From Paenibacillus sp. Soil766 (GTDB lineage Bacteria > Bacillota > Bacilli > Paenibacillales > NBRC-103111), in the NCBI RefSeq assembly GCF_001428105.1, contig NZ_LMSJ01000026.1, positions 1 to 64,000 of the forward strand: DNA of 64,000 bases, in the 5' to 3' direction. Shown here in pieces: positions 8,398 to 16,489 of the stretch. Position 1 is the stretch's first letter; every line of letters begins with the position of its first letter. Under the pieces are notes generated by a model. That model was not told where the DNA came from. It searched no databases and saw only the letters and a program-made list of their open reading frames with translations. The position numbers were made by a program, and so were the translations under genes.

Positions 8398-9241
8398 TTC
8401 CTCAAATGACATAGCAAATCTACTCACTTTTGACATTGAGGAATGGTTTCATGCAAATTATGACCAGGTTACGGCGGACCGAACGAAGGGTTCAAGTTTC
8501 CGAGCCCACATGGATACCCTGCTTCAGATGTGCAGCGATGCGGGGTGTAAAGCAACCTTCTTCACACTTGGCTGTATTGGGGAGGATTACCCGGATATCG
8601 TGAAGGCCATCGCGCGTGAAGGTCATGATGTCGCCTCTCATGGATATGCCCATGAATTAGCCTATAAGCAAACGAGAGAAGAGTTTCGTGAGGATGTCCA
8701 GAAATCAGTTGATATTCTCGAGAATCTAACAGGTACGAAGGTACTCGGATATCGGGCGCCGTCATGGTCGATCGTTGAAAGCAATCTTCACTACCTCGAA
8801 GTTCTAGAAGAGATGGGCATCGTGTATGACGCTAGTATTTTTCCTGTGAAAACTTTTCTTTATGGGATTCCTACAGCGAAGAAGGAGATTCATAAGCCAA
8901 TCGTGAACGGGAGAGAACTTAATCTCTACGAGGTTCCGATGTCTGTTATGCGCGTTGCTGGGAGAAATGTGGGCTATTCCGGCGGCTTTTATTTTAGATT
9001 TTTCCCTGAATTCATCATTCGCAAAGCCATTCAATCAGCCAATCGTCAGGGGAAGAGCTCCATTGTTTATCTGCATCCGCGGGAAATTGATTCGAAGGAA
9101 CATAAGCTGGACCTGCCCAGCAAGGAGCATTTTATTCATTACTACAATATTAAAGGTACCAAAGCTAAGCTTGCAAACATGTTGGAGGCATTCTCCTTTA
9201 CATCCATTGCGGAGCATTTGAAAAAGCAGTATACAAGTTGA
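8390..9241 (+). CDS. Polysaccharide deacetylase, PEP-CTERM/EPS-locus subfamily
   Basis: A 283-residue NodB-type carbohydrate esterase. LLTFDIEEWFHANY at the N-terminus holds the catalytic Asp. EGHDVASHGYAHE gives the HxxxH zinc motif, and LGYRAPSWSI follows. The DIEEWFH start and the YRAPSWS motif are characteristic of the subfamily found in exosortase-associated EPS loci. No signal peptide is visible, so it probably acts on cytoplasmic or inner-face intermediates. It is the last gene of the 3889-9241 operon. Confidence 0.85.
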   Translation: MPNSSNDIANLLTFDIEEWFHANYDQVTADRTKGSSFRAHMDTLLQMCSDAGCKATFFTLGCIGEDYPDIVKAIAREGHDVASHGYAHELAYKQTREEFREDVQKSVDILENLTGTKVLGYRAPSWSIVESNLHYLEVLEEMGIVYDASIFPVKTFLYGIPTAKKEIHKPIVNGRELNLYEVPMSVMRVAGRNVGYSGGFYFRFFPEFIIRKAIQSANRQGKSSIVYLHPREIDSKEHKLDLPSKEHFIHYYNIKGTKAKLANMLEAFSFTSIAEHLKKQYTS

Positions 9242-9277
9242 AATTAGTGGGTATCCATTAGAGGAGATAGTTATAAG

Positions 9278-9306
9278 TTGCTCAGACATACATTAGAATG
9301 TACATT
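9278..9306 (+). promoter_or_regulatory. Probable promoter of adenine deaminase gene
   Basis: TTGCTC (9278-9283), 17-base spacer, TACATT (9301-9306), 49 bases ahead of the ATG. No purine riboswitch is visible in the 114-base gap. Confidence 0.4.
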
Positions 9307-9355
9307 TCATTTATGGTTTGAAATGCATGCTCATGTAGGAAGGAGAACGAAACCT

Positions 9356-11149
9356 ATGACATATACCTCGAATAGAAATAAACTTACTAACGTTAGTCGC
9401 ATACTGGCTAAAGTTGCCTTGGGAGCAGAAGCTGCTGATCTAGTTATTCAAAATGGTACTGTAGTCAATGTGCATTCCGGTGAGCTAATTGCCGATCTGG
9501 ATGTCGCGATTGCTGCGGGACGAATTGCTTATATCGGAAAAGCAGACCATACCATCGGGGACAAGACGGTCGTGATCGATGCAAAAGGGCAATATTTGGT
9601 GCCAGGCCTGCTGGACGGCCACATGCATGTAGAAAGCACGATGCTTTCCGTGACGGAATTTGCCAAAGCGGCGATTGTCAAAGGGACGACGGGGATTTTC
9701 ATGGACCCGCATGAGATAGCGAATGTATTCGGCTCAGAAGGGGTCAGGCTCATGCACGAAGAGGGGCAGCCCCTGCCGCTCAAAGTCTTCACGACCTTCC
9801 CTTCCTGTGTGCCAGCAACGAATGATTTGGAAGATGGCGGCGCTGTCTTAGAGGTAACTAATATTCAAGCGGGACTGCAGTGGGACAATGTGGTGGGGCT
9901 GGGGGAAGTGATGAATTTCCCAGGTGTTGTATACGGAGATCCCAAAATGTGCGGAGAAATCGAAGCTACACTGCAAAGCGGGAAAACCGTAACGGGGCAT
10001 TTCCCGAGTGACGATGATCGGATGCTGCAAGCGTATCTCGCATCTGGTGTTACGTCGGATCACGAGACAGTAACCCGAGAGCAAGGTCTGCATAAAGTTC
10101 GCATGGGGATGCATCTCATGATCCGGGAAGGCTCTGCTTGGCATGATGTCAAAGAGGTCATCAAGATTGTCACCGAGGATGGCGTCAATACGTCCAATAT
10201 CTCACTCGTTACCGATGATGTGAATCCGCAGACACTCGTGGAGAAAGGGCATCTCAATCATGTTGCACGGCGCGCGATGGAAGAAGGTGTTCCTCCAGTC
10301 ACCGCGATCCAAATGGTCACGATCAATGTGGCGCGCTATTTTAAGCTGGAGCATGATGTGGGATCGATCACTCCTGGGAAATGTGCAGACATCCTATTGA
10401 TGGAAGACCTGCAGAAGATGGAGCCTTCCATGGTCATTACGGATGGGCAAGTCATTGCGGAGCAAGGGAAGCTGGCAGTTGAATTCCCCGTGTTCACATA
10501 CCCGGCTCATATTCGTAATTCGATGAATATGAAGCGGGAGCTGACAGTGGAGGACTTTAAGTTTAAGGCGGCTGCGGCGCAGGAGAAAACGAAGGTCAAT
10601 GTGATCCGCGTGATCGAAAATAGTGCCAGAACCGAGAAGGTGACAGCGGAGCTCGCCATTGGGCAAGGCATTATCCTGCCGGATGTGAAGCAAGATATTG
10701 TTCGCTTAGCTTGTATTGAACGGCATCGAGGTACAGGTCAGATATCACTTGCTTTTGTCCATGGCTTTGGTGTGAAGTCTGGTGCGGTGGCCTCTACGGT
10801 GGCCCATGACAGTCACAATCTGCTCGTGATGGGGATCGATGAAGTGGACATGGCGTTCGCTGCGAATGAGCTTGTGAAGCTTGGCGGCGGCATGATTGTT
10901 GTGGAAAATGGCAAAGTGCTAGCCCAGGTCCAGATGACCATTGCAGGCCTTATGTCAGAGAAGACACTGCCTGAAGTCGTCAAGGAAGTCGCCCAGATGG
11001 ACAAAGCATGGCGACACATTGGCTGTACCATGAACGCGCCGTTCATGACGTTTTCCCTCATCGCGCTGCCTGTCATTCCGGAGATTCGCATTTCAAATCG
11101 GGGGCTAGTGGATGTGACCCAGTTTAAGCTGATTGATGTGGCGTATTAG
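9356..11149 (+). CDS. ade: Adenine deaminase
   Basis: A 597-residue amidohydrolase that deaminates adenine to hypoxanthine for purine salvage. The N-terminal urease-like beta domain (ADLVIQNGTVVNVHSGEL) precedes GLLDGHMHVEST, the metal-binding HxH segment. MDPHEIANVFG, GEVMNFPGV, GHFPSD and VTDDVNP follow as in the Ade family, and length matches the family. The ATG at 9356 with AGGAGAACG before it is preferred over an upstream TTG at 9278, which falls in the likely promoter. It is monocistronic with a strong terminator. Confidence 0.93.
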   Translation: MTYTSNRNKLTNVSRILAKVALGAEAADLVIQNGTVVNVHSGELIADLDVAIAAGRIAYIGKADHTIGDKTVVIDAKGQYLVPGLLDGHMHVESTMLSVTEFAKAAIVKGTTGIFMDPHEIANVFGSEGVRLMHEEGQPLPLKVFTTFPSCVPATNDLEDGGAVLEVTNIQAGLQWDNVVGLGEVMNFPGVVYGDPKMCGEIEATLQSGKTVTGHFPSDDDRMLQAYLASGVTSDHETVTREQGLHKVRMGMHLMIREGSAWHDVKEVIKIVTEDGVNTSNISLVTDDVNPQTLVEKGHLNHVARRAMEEGVPPVTAIQMVTINVARYFKLEHDVGSITPGKCADILLMEDLQKMEPSMVITDGQVIAEQGKLAVEFPVFTYPAHIRNSMNMKRELTVEDFKFKAAAAQEKTKVNVIRVIENSARTEKVTAELAIGQGIILPDVKQDIVRLACIERHRGTGQISLAFVHGFGVKSGAVASTVAHDSHNLLVMGIDEVDMAFAANELVKLGGGMIVVENGKVLAQVQMTIAGLMSEKTLPEVVKEVAQMDKAWRHIGCTMNAPFMTFSLIALPVIPEIRISNRGLVDVTQFKLIDVAY

Positions 11150-11184
11150 CATTCGGAACCGTGACCAATCATAGAACCTTATCT

Positions 11185-11220
11185 GAACATTAGAACATGA
11201 TTCTAATGTTCTTTGTTTTG
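11185..11220 (+). terminator. Terminator after adenine deaminase
   Basis: A perfect 11-base stem GAACATTAGAA (11185-11195) / TTCTAATGTTC (11201-11211) with a five-base loop and TTTGTTTTG tail. Confidence 0.85.
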
Positions 11221-11303
11221 TGTTGTGTTTCCATTATTTATAATGGATTTCTATGAATTGGACAAACTAAAACGAACTTATCAATCAAGGTGGTGTACAC
11301 ACA

Positions 11304-13130
11304 TTGTTGACTGATTTGAAGCGTTTGTTAATAGGCCAGCCCTTGAAGTCCCATGAATTAGGCGAACAGAAGTTAAATAAAAAGAAAGCGTTGGCCATTC
11401 TTTCCTCAGATGCACTCTCTTCTGTAGCTTATGGCCCAGAGCAGATTCTACTTGTCTTAATAACGATTAGCGCAGCAGCGTTCTGGTATACCATCCCTAT
11501 CGCTTGCGGTGTTCTGTTTCTCTTAGTTGCCCTAGTCCTCTCCTATCGGCAAATCATTTATGCGTACCCCCAAGGGGGAGGCGCCTATGTCGTCTCGAAA
11601 GAGAACCTCGGCATGAACGCCGGATTGTTTGCGGGCGGATCCTTATTGGTCGATTACATCCTGACTGTAGCCGTAAGTATATCCGCAGGTACGGATGCGA
11701 TAACGTCAGCTTTTCCAAGTTTGCACAGCTACACAGTACCGATTGCACTGGCACTAGTCTTGTTTATTACGATCCTCAATCTTCGCGGAATCACGGAATC
11801 GGCCTCTATTCTGGCGTATCCCGTGTATTTGTTTGTGGTCGCGTTGTTTATCCTAATTGGTATTGGTTTGTTTAAAATACTTACTGGTCAAATTTCTCCT
11901 GATTTGCATACCCCTTTGGGGACACCTGTTGCGGGCATTTCCTTATTCATATTGCTAAGAGCCTTCTCCTCAGGCAGCTCGGCATTAACCGGGGTTGAGG
12001 CGATATCCAATGCGATTCCTAATTTCATGACACCAGCCCCGAAAAATGCTTCCAAAACGTTGATGGCCATGGGCATGTTACTAGCGATTTTGTTCGCAGG
12101 CATCATCTATTTGGCCTACTACTACGGCATAGCGCCGCGCGAGAAGGAAACGGTCGTTTCTCAGATTGCAGCCGTTACATTTGGCCGAGGACTGATGTAT
12201 TATATCGTCCAAGGCACAACCGCGATGATTCTTGTTCTCGCCGCGAATACGGGCTATTCCGCATTTCCTTTGCTCGCGGTTAATCTGGCCAAAGATAAGT
12301 TTATCGCCAGAATGTTTACGATGCGCGGCGACAGATTAGGCTATTCGAACGGGATCATCTTCCTAGCTGTTACCTCCATGTTATTAATCATTGTGTTTAA
12401 AGGGCAAACGGAGCAGTTAATTCCTCTCTACGCTGTCGGTGTGTTCATCCCCTTTACGCTTGCACAGACAGGCATGCTGGTGAAATGGTTGCGGGAGAAA
12501 CCGAGAGGTTGGCTGCTCAAATTAACGGTCAACTTGGTAGGAGCATTCATGAGTTTCATCGTGATGATGATCTTCTTTATCACTAAGTTTGGACAAGTCT
12601 GGAGCGTACTTGTCTTCCTGCCGCTCATCGTGTTCATTTTTCATCAAATTAAAAAGCATTACGACGCGATCGCTGAACAATTACGACTAACCTCTTGTGA
12701 ACCTGCCATCCCGATTGAGGGCAATGTCATGATTGTACCTGTTGCTGGGTTCACACATGTGGTGGAGAATTCGTTGAACTATGCCAAATCGCTTTCACCT
12801 GATCAAATTATTGCGGTGTATGTGGCTTTTGAACGGGATGATGAGAAAAAGTTTGAAGAAAAATGGCAGAAGTGGCAGCCAGACGTACGTTTAGTCACGC
12901 TGCATTCCCATTATCGAAGCATTGTTCATCCGCTGACCAAATTCATTGATACGGTTGAACATAAGGCCTCGGAGTCTAATTTCCGGGTAACCGTGATCAT
13001 CCCTCAGTTTATACCTAAGAAAAACTGGCATAACATCCTGCACAATCAATCCAGCTTGTTGATCAGGGCCTTCCTGCTGCGTAAACGGAACTTGGTTGTG
13101 ACGACCGTGCCGTATCATTTGAAAAAGTAG
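11304..13130 (+). CDS. kimA: KimA-type potassium/proton symporter of the APC superfamily
   Basis: A 608-residue protein, the length of B. subtilis KimA (YdaO). About twelve membrane segments (residues 30-440) contain LSSDALSSVAYGPEQILLVL near residue 35 and YPQGGGAYVVSKENLG near residue 90, both close to KimA. A roughly 140-residue cytoplasmic C-terminal domain follows, where KimA binds cyclic di-AMP. The start is TTG at 11304, with AAGGTGG upstream. B. subtilis kimA is preceded by a c-di-AMP riboswitch. The 154-base gap here holds the ade terminator and no recognisable riboswitch. Confidence 0.85.
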   Translation: MLTDLKRLLIGQPLKSHELGEQKLNKKKALAILSSDALSSVAYGPEQILLVLITISAAAFWYTIPIACGVLFLLVALVLSYRQIIYAYPQGGGAYVVSKENLGMNAGLFAGGSLLVDYILTVAVSISAGTDAITSAFPSLHSYTVPIALALVLFITILNLRGITESASILAYPVYLFVVALFILIGIGLFKILTGQISPDLHTPLGTPVAGISLFILLRAFSSGSSALTGVEAISNAIPNFMTPAPKNASKTLMAMGMLLAILFAGIIYLAYYYGIAPREKETVVSQIAAVTFGRGLMYYIVQGTTAMILVLAANTGYSAFPLLAVNLAKDKFIARMFTMRGDRLGYSNGIIFLAVTSMLLIIVFKGQTEQLIPLYAVGVFIPFTLAQTGMLVKWLREKPRGWLLKLTVNLVGAFMSFIVMMIFFITKFGQVWSVLVFLPLIVFIFHQIKKHYDAIAEQLRLTSCEPAIPIEGNVMIVPVAGFTHVVENSLNYAKSLSPDQIIAVYVAFERDDEKKFEEKWQKWQPDVRLVTLHSHYRSIVHPLTKFIDTVEHKASESNFRVTVIIPQFIPKKNWHNILHNQSSLLIRAFLLRKRNLVVTTVPYHLKK

Positions 13131-13210
13131 GCTGAGAGGGAGGCGGATTGCACCATCGGCCCAGAATACGCACCTCGGCGGGCGGGGAAGTCGATTATTT
13201 TCTGCAAAAA

Positions 13211-13248
13211 AACCAGTTAACATCCGCAAAATGGGATGTTAACTGGTT
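13211..13248. terminator. Bidirectional terminator between kimA and the Gly/Pro-rich gene
   Basis: A 14-base perfect stem AACCAGTTAACATC (13211-13224) / GATGTTAACTGGTT (13235-13248). A run of A precedes it and a T-rich stretch follows, so it can serve the convergent genes on both strands. Confidence 0.85.
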
Positions 13249-13265
13249 TAATTTGTATTAAGCAA

Positions 13266-13937
13266 TTAACAAGTAAAGGAGTCGATAAAGCGCAAATCAA
13301 TCCCGAAGAACATCCAAGAGAATCCGGTCCAACGGAATCCAGAAATCGATGTCCGGCCAACGAACACTGGGAAATACCAGTATTGTTGTCCATTGCTTTG
13401 CCAGATATATGTGAATCTGAATAGGCAGCGTGAGATACCGCCTGGATCTACAGCGTAAACACCAGGTGCTTTAAGTGGCTTAGCGGGAATCTGGGATGGT
13501 GGCGCTGAGGTTGGTGGTTGATATCCGCCTTGCCCCGGTCCTGGCCCTGGTCCTGGAGGTGGAAATCCTGGTCCTGGTCCACCTGGGAAACCGCCTGGTC
13601 CACCTGGAAATCCTGGAACACCCGGGAAACCGCCCGGACCGCCAGGGAACCCTGGTCCACCTGGGAATCCACCCGGTCCACCGAAACCGCCTTGCCCACC
13701 TGGGAAGCCAGGCATCATGCCGCCAGTCCCTGGGAAGCCTGGGATGCCGAAGCCACCTAGGCCACGTGGATCATAGGCGGGTACCCAGCCGTAGTATTGG
13801 GGTACGGGATAGCCGTAAGGGTATGGCGTATCTTGTGGATAATAAGCTGTCGGATAGTCGGATTCCGTTGCCGCGCTTTGTGAAATCTCCGTTTCAAGCT
13901 CTACATCGCGCAGTTCTTGTTTTTTGTTCGAAGCCAT
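13266..13937 (-). CDS. Gly/Pro-rich repeat protein, coat or surface-like
   Basis: A 223-residue protein with three parts. A polar N-terminus (1-60) ends in a Tyr/Pro-rich stretch. Residues 64-140 are built from repeated GFPGGPG units, with collagen-like GXP spacing but not strict G-X-Y. The C-terminal 70 residues are aromatic and Cys-containing (CLFRFTYIWQSNGQQYWYFPVF, WMFFGIDL) and look folded. There is no signal peptide. Similar short proteins occur among spore-surface and hypothetical Paenibacillus proteins, but I cannot assign a function. The start ATG follows AAGGAGG on the minus strand. Confidence 0.75.
   Translation of the reverse strand: MASNKKQELRDVELETEISQSAATESDYPTAYYPQDTPYPYGYPVPQYYGWVPAYDPRGLGGFGIPGFPGTGGMMPGFPGGQGGFGGPGGFPGGPGFPGGPGGFPGVPGFPGGPGGFPGGPGPGFPPPGPGPGPGQGGYQPPTSAPPSQIPAKPLKAPGVYAVDPGGISRCLFRFTYIWQSNGQQYWYFPVFVGRTSISGFRWTGFSWMFFGIDLRFIDSFTC
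13525..13760 (-). repeat. Short tandem repeats coding GFPGGP units
   Basis: Imperfect tandem units of about 9-18 bases (CCTGGTCCACCTGGGAA and variants on the plus strand) inside the Gly/Pro-rich gene. This kind of tract is prone to slippage and length variation between strains. Confidence 0.85.
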
Positions 13938-14065
13938 TCGTGAAGTCCTCCTTAGGTAAAAGCGGATTGTCGATACTTACTATATGCAGGAGGATAGACG
14001 GATGTCACGGATAGCAAATAACAAAATAAACAAAAGTAAAGGAGCGCTAGTCCTATTAGGAATGC

Positions 14066-14111
14066 TATAATAGGGAGGAATGGGAAAATTAACCTAGACT
14101 ATTTTGTCGAA
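14066..14111 (+). promoter_or_regulatory. Extended -10 promoter and Spo0A-box match ahead of the HD-GYP gene
   Basis: TGCTATAAT (TATAAT at 14066-14071) is a good extended -10, although no clear -35 lies at the right distance. TTTGTCGAA at 14103-14111 is an exact match to the Spo0A box pattern TTTGTCRAA, about 25-33 bases after the predicted transcription start. That position would favour repression by phosphorylated Spo0A. Confidence 0.5.
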
Positions 14112-14145
14112 ATATAGGTTATTATTCCCATATAAGCAAAGTAAC

Positions 14146-15222
14146 ATGTCGTATATAATAGAAATTGGTACGATTTTGAAATTAATGGAGCGGGATTTCT
14201 TGAGAGACCTATTGGGTAAACGATTAAGATATGATGTGACAACAAGCTATGGGCTAGTCTTAGTTCCTATCCATACCGTTCTCAATCAAGAGCATTTGGA
14301 CTTATTTAAGCAGCATCGCATTGATACGATGGATATCGTAACCACGACTATGCCCGATGGCCAGACGCAATCTCCACCTGCTCATGACGCGAATCGTCTT
14401 GTTCAAAAAGCGACGGAATATGCCAAAGACTTATTCGAACGTATTCAAACGCAAAAGAAAATACCGCTGCTTGAAATTAAATCAGAATTAATTCCTATCG
14501 TCCAGCAAGCGGCAGAAAATCCGGATCTTTTTCAATTATTTCAAGCCGTCAAAGCGAAGGATGAATACACCCACCAACATAATATTGGCGTGGGCATACT
14601 TTCGACGCTTATTGGCAAATGGATGGACCTCGCAGAGACAGAAGTCGCACTTCTATCTTTAGCAGCAACCATGCATGATGTGGGCAAAATCAAAATATCT
14701 CAAGAAATTCTAATGAAGCCGGGCAAATTAACGACGGAAGAATATGAAGAAATTAAGAAACACACGATTCTTGGCTACAATATGCTGCGTGAAACAGTAG
14801 GCATTAACTATCGTGTAGCATTGGTTGCCCTCCAGCATCATGAGCGAGCAGATGGCACAGGGTATCCTCTGCAGCTGCAGGATAGTCAACTGGATAAAAT
14901 GAGCCGTATTGTAGCTGTAGCAGATGTATTCCACGCGATGTCATCGAAGAGGCCCTATCATGAAATGATGCCTTTTCACGAAGTCGTCAGTCGCTTAAGG
15001 AAAGGATTCTTCGGCGAATTAGATCCGCATATTGTATCCGTTTTTTTACAAAATATCATTTGCAATCTAGTAGGCCGTCAAGTGCTGCTCACAGATGGCC
15101 GCTGGGGCGAAGTCGTCTATATTAATCCAACAGATGATACGCATCCGCTCGTCAAAATCGAAAATTCCTTTCTTGATCTCAGTCGAGAAAGACACATTCA
15201 TATAAAGGAAGTTGTCATATGA
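14146..15222 (+). CDS. HD-GYP domain cyclic di-GMP phosphodiesterase
   Basis: A 358-residue soluble protein. The N-terminal 110 residues contain the short segment common in stand-alone HD-GYP proteins (LGKRLRYDVTTSYGLVLVPIHTVL). The catalytic domain carries HDVGK, then HHERADGTGYP, the HD-GYP signature, so it should hydrolyse cyclic di-GMP. A roughly 60-residue tail follows. The start is uncertain. A TTG at 14104 would place the start codon inside the Spo0A-box match and upstream of a usable ribosome site, so the ATG at 14146 is preferred. The next gene, a LuxR-type regulator, overlaps by 4 bases. Confidence 0.88.
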   Translation: MSYIIEIGTILKLMERDFLRDLLGKRLRYDVTTSYGLVLVPIHTVLNQEHLDLFKQHRIDTMDIVTTTMPDGQTQSPPAHDANRLVQKATEYAKDLFERIQTQKKIPLLEIKSELIPIVQQAAENPDLFQLFQAVKAKDEYTHQHNIGVGILSTLIGKWMDLAETEVALLSLAATMHDVGKIKISQEILMKPGKLTTEEYEEIKKHTILGYNMLRETVGINYRVALVALQHHERADGTGYPLQLQDSQLDKMSRIVAVADVFHAMSSKRPYHEMMPFHEVVSRLRKGFFGELDPHIVSVFLQNIICNLVGRQVLLTDGRWGEVVYINPTDDTHPLVKIENSFLDLSRERHIHIKEVVI

Positions 15223-15521
15223 AGCCAATGATCTCAGAAAAGTCAGACGTATTACTTCAATTTTATTCCAACTATGGTCTAACCCAACGTGAAATCGAAA
15301 TCGTTTCTTTGCTTGCTACATATGGTTATACCAATAAGGAAATTGCCGAAAATTGCTGTATCAGTGAGAAAACAGTGAAAATTCACCTTGCCAATATTAT
15401 GGGGAAAATCGGTATTGGCTCCATGCGGAAGCTGCTTGCTTTGCTGTTGCAGCAAGCGCTGCTAGTTTCAAGATTAGGTGCGGGTGAGCCAGTCCGCGTA
15501 GCATCGATGGGAATGAGATAA
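15219..15521 (+). CDS. Small LuxR/GerE-type HTH transcriptional regulator
   Basis: A 100-residue protein consisting almost only of the LuxR C-terminal DNA-binding domain: LTQREIEIVSLLATYGYTNKEIAENCCISEKTVKIHLANIM, residues 21-61. It has no receiver or ligand domain, as in GerE. It overlaps the HD-GYP stop by ATGA, so the two are translated together. It lies about 120 bases upstream of a promoter carrying two GATAC-N5-GTATC dyads, which makes it one candidate for the protein that binds them. That link is by proximity only. Confidence 0.88.
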   Translation: MKPMISEKSDVLLQFYSNYGLTQREIEIVSLLATYGYTNKEIAENCCISEKTVKIHLANIMGKIGIGSMRKLLALLLQQALLVSRLGAGEPVRVASMGMR

Positions 15522-15540
15522 TCAAGGAGATTTATCAAGT

Positions 15541-15577
15541 AAAAGCAGCCTTTCCTCTAGGAGGAAGCGCTGCTTTT
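15541..15577 (+). terminator. Terminator after HD-GYP/LuxR operon
   Basis: AAAAGCAGC ... GCTGCTTTTT with an inner CTTTCCTC/GAGGAAG stem and a CTAG loop region, ending in a T run. Confidence 0.85.
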
Positions 15578-15637
15578 TGCATTCTAAAGCTCGTTTTAAA
15601 TTGATACGATTTGGAACTTAAAAACGATAATATTGTA

Positions 15638-15696
15638 TTGACATGATACGAAAAGTATCTTAAAGTAAGAGTAACAATTAAGATACAAATAGTATC
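15638..15696 (+). promoter_or_regulatory. Promoter with two GATAC-N5-GTATC operators, ahead of the chain-length/kinase operon
   Basis: TTGACA (15638-15643), 17-base spacer, TAAAGT (15661-15666). One 15-base dyad, GATACGAAAAGTATC (15645-15659), occupies the spacer. A second, GATACAAATAGTATC (15682-15696), lies just after the start site. The two left ends are 37 bases apart. A GATAC half site also occurs at 15603-15607. The same dyad recurs after the promoter of the sinI-like gene (62680-62694). The binding protein is unknown. Confidence 0.75.
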
Positions 15697-15733
15697 ATAA
15701 CAAGTCGCAACAGACTTCTAACGGAGGGGAATC

Positions 15734-16489
15734 ATGGAAATTAATTTTAAGGAATATTTGATGGTTATAAAGAAGCGATGGTGGCTTATCGTTATTGTCG
15801 TTTTTATTTGTACCTTCCTCACAAGTATGTATACAACTTCGAACTATGTTCCAATTTATCAGGCATCAACGAAATTAATCGTGAATAAAACATTTGAGCA
15901 GGACCAACTGGGTACGGAGCAGATCGATTATGGTGCGATTGGAGTGAACATGGCGCTCATCAATACCTACAAAGAAATCATTAAAACACCAGCTATTATG
16001 GACAAAGTTGTCCAACGTTATCCTGATTTACGAGTGTCAACGGATCAATTAATTTCAATCGTCAACGTGACGAATTTGAATGATACGCAAGTGATGTCGA
16101 TTGTCGTGAGACATTTCTCACATGAAAGAGCGGTTGGTATCGCCAACGCGGTCTCCGATGTGTTCCAAACCGAAATCCCACATATCATGAAGGTGGATAA
16201 TATTACGATTCTGAATCGAGCCAAAGTTCAGGACAATCCTACGCCTGTGAATCAGAAGTCGAATCAATATATCATCTTAAGCTTTGTTGCTTCCATGGCT
16301 GCTACAATTGGTATCATTTTGCTGCTGGATGCGTTAGATGATACGTTAAAAACGGATGAGGATATTCGACAAGTTTTCGAAACTTCTACCTTAGCCTACA
16401 TACCGAAAGCAAAGAAGATGAAATTGAAACGAAAAAATAAATTAAGTAAAAAAGCCGAGGAAATTCCATATGCGAAAACTATCTACTAA
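15734..16489 (+). CDS. Wzz/YveK-type polysaccharide chain-length modulator (EpsA-like)
   Basis: A 251-residue membrane protein with two helices, one at residues 20-40 (WWLIVIVVFICTFLTSMY) and one near 180-200 (YIILSFVASMAATIGIILLL), enclosing an extracytoplasmic loop. A Pro-rich PTPVNQKSN precedes helix 2, as in Wzz proteins. It activates and positions the partner tyrosine kinase and sets polymer length. The short cytoplasmic C-terminus is strongly basic. The next gene, the kinase, overlaps by 20 bases. This is the EpsA/EpsB arrangement, located 32 kb from the epsC-N genes. Confidence 0.9.
   Translation: MEINFKEYLMVIKKRWWLIVIVVFICTFLTSMYTTSNYVPIYQASTKLIVNKTFEQDQLGTEQIDYGAIGVNMALINTYKEIIKTPAIMDKVVQRYPDLRVSTDQLISIVNVTNLNDTQVMSIVVRHFSHERAVGIANAVSDVFQTEIPHIMKVDNITILNRAKVQDNPTPVNQKSNQYIILSFVASMAATIGIILLLDALDDTLKTDEDIRQVFETSTLAYIPKAKKMKLKRKNKLSKKAEEIPYAKTIY

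Noticed and set aside
13525..13760. Regularly spaced DNA repeats resembling a CRISPR array
   Set aside because: The repeats are contiguous, lack unique spacers and keep an open reading frame coding GFPGGP units.
14080..14097. Five-codon ORF after GGGAGG ahead of the HD-GYP gene
   Set aside because: It overlaps the predicted transcription start (about 14078), so its ribosome site would not be in the transcript.
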